Shown here piece by piece: positions 5,027 through 5,256 of a DNA stretch of 5,256 nt. Position numbers and translations under genes: made by a program. A model generated the notes under the pieces. That model was not told where the DNA came from, did not search any database, and saw only the letters and a list, made by a program, of their open reading frames with translations. The DNA is from Candidatus Aminicenantota bacterium (GTDB taxonomy: Bacteria > Acidobacteriota > Aminicenantia > Aminicenantales > Aminicenantaceae), in NCBI GenBank assembly GCA_030633795.1, contig DAOWCB010000132.1, positions 1 to 5,256 of the forward strand, in the 5' to 3' direction. Every line of letters starts with the position of its first letter. Positions within the stretch are counted from its first letter, which is position 1.

Positions 5027-5035
5027 CCCTCCCTC
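5027..5035 (-). promoter_or_regulatory. Ribosome binding site of the beta-propeller gene
   Basis: On the minus strand GAGGGAGGG ends three bases before the ATG (5023-5021). It supports this start, which also gives a complete signal peptide. Confidence 0.6.
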
Positions 5036-5063
5036 GATCCATCCAAAATGTGTGCCCTCTTTT

Positions 5064-5069
5064 ATTATA
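5064..5069 (-). promoter_or_regulatory. Candidate -10 element for the beta-propeller gene
   Basis: TATAAT on the minus strand lies about 40 bases before the start codon. No good -35 hexamer occurs 15 to 18 bases upstream (the candidates are GGAATA-like), so it is either activator-dependent or chance. Confidence 0.35.
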
Positions 5070-5128
5070 CAATCAGGATCTTGAGTTATTCCCTTTAACC
5101 TGAATTATTTATAAAAACTGTTGATTCC

Positions 5129-5177
5129 ATCATTAGTTTTTACTCTACGGGCAAGCCGATCTCACTACATCGGCATT
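5129..5177 (+). repeat. Dispersed repeat, copy R (direct partner at 167-215)
   Basis: Aligns to copy L with 42 of 49 identical bases (core 38 of 41). It is followed by the exact 14-mer ATCGGCATTTTTTA (5169-5182), which in copy L precedes the core. A second block, TGAATAATTCAGGC (5183-5196), matches 288-301 at 13 of 14 positions. Copy R lacks the ~72 foldable bases present in copy L. Confidence 0.75.
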
Positions 5178-5181
5178 TTTT
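5155..5181 (+). terminator. Terminator-like hairpin within repeat copy R
   Basis: GCCGAT (5155-5160), an eight-base loop CTCACTAC, ATCGGC (5169-5174), then A and T6 (5176-5181). The form is that of a plus-strand intrinsic terminator. No plus-strand gene lies directly upstream, so it may simply be part of the repeat, or may block plus-strand transcripts from reaching the next region. Confidence 0.45.
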
Positions 5182-5205
5182 ATGAATAATTCAGGCAAGA
5201 TGTTG

Positions 5206-5256
5206 TTATTTCTGGTAGTTTAGTATCTCGATACCCAGGTTATCGACCAGCTTCCA
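5206..5256 (-). CDS. Possible C-terminal fragment of a minus-strand gene
   Basis: On the minus strand the frame is open from the window edge to TAA at 5208-5206 and reads W-K-L-V-D-N-L-G-I-E-I-L-N-Y-Q-K. The composition is protein-like, and the other two minus frames close within 12 codons. Only 16 residues are visible, so a chance open frame is quite possible. If real, the gene points the same way as the beta-propeller gene, with repeat copy R in the 180-base gap between them. Confidence 0.3.
   Translation of the reverse strand, partial: WKLVDNLGIEILNYQK

Noticed and set aside
167..5182. CRISPR array or transposon ends
   Set aside because: Only two copies five kilobases apart, no spacer spacing, no transposase or cas gene, and the copies are direct rather than inverted.
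5228..5246. TCGATA/TATCGA inverted repeat near the right edge
   Set aside because: Six-base arms in a short stretch that may be coding on the minus strand; expected often by chance.

Overview
The window is ordinary bacterial chromosome with a base composition a little under half G+C, short intergenic gaps, sigma70-like promoters and Shine-Dalgarno sites. The best taxonomic hint is the pairing of a 6-bladed beta-propeller exported protein with a PDZ-less, IRBP-type S41 protease and a MarR-GNAT fusion regulator. That mix is common in Aminicenantes/Acidobacteria-like and Bacteroidota-like genomes, but the sequence alone does not fix the phylum.

Layout, left to right. (1) Positions 1-77 are the C-terminal tail of a plus-strand protein that looks like the last helix of a response-regulator receiver domain. 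(2) Positions 78-421 hold no convincing gene but are rich in structure: a long terminator-like inverted repeat with a second hairpin nested inside it, then copy L of a repeat whose second copy (R) lies near the right end (5129-5177), then a nested foldable region, then a good promoter. (3) Two small plus-strand genes of unknown function follow: a ~108-residue protein with a helical N-terminus (422-748) and a 79-98-residue single-span membrane protein (832-1071). (4) A strong promoter with an overlapping dyad drives a MarR-GNAT fusion (1182-2144). (5) An exported S41 peptidase follows after 53 bases (2198-3571), then a 24-codon open frame in the same frame and a two-helix membrane peptide that overlaps it by ATGA (3652-3858). 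(6) A convergent minus-strand gene encodes an exported beta-propeller (3878-5023). (7) The right edge holds repeat copy R and possibly the C-terminus of another minus-strand gene (5206-5256).

How the genes may work together (inference): the MarR-GNAT protein probably represses its own promoter, since a 24-base dyad sits on the predicted transcription start. A related half-site arrangement precedes the S41 gene, so the protease and the downstream membrane peptide may belong to the same regulon. The products then form a ligand-responsive regulator, an envelope protease, a small membrane partner and, separately transcribed, a surface beta-propeller. No defence system, CRISPR array, transposase, rRNA or tRNA is visible. 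The least explained parts are the paired repeats that bracket the whole gene block, and the frame directly after the protease stop codon.
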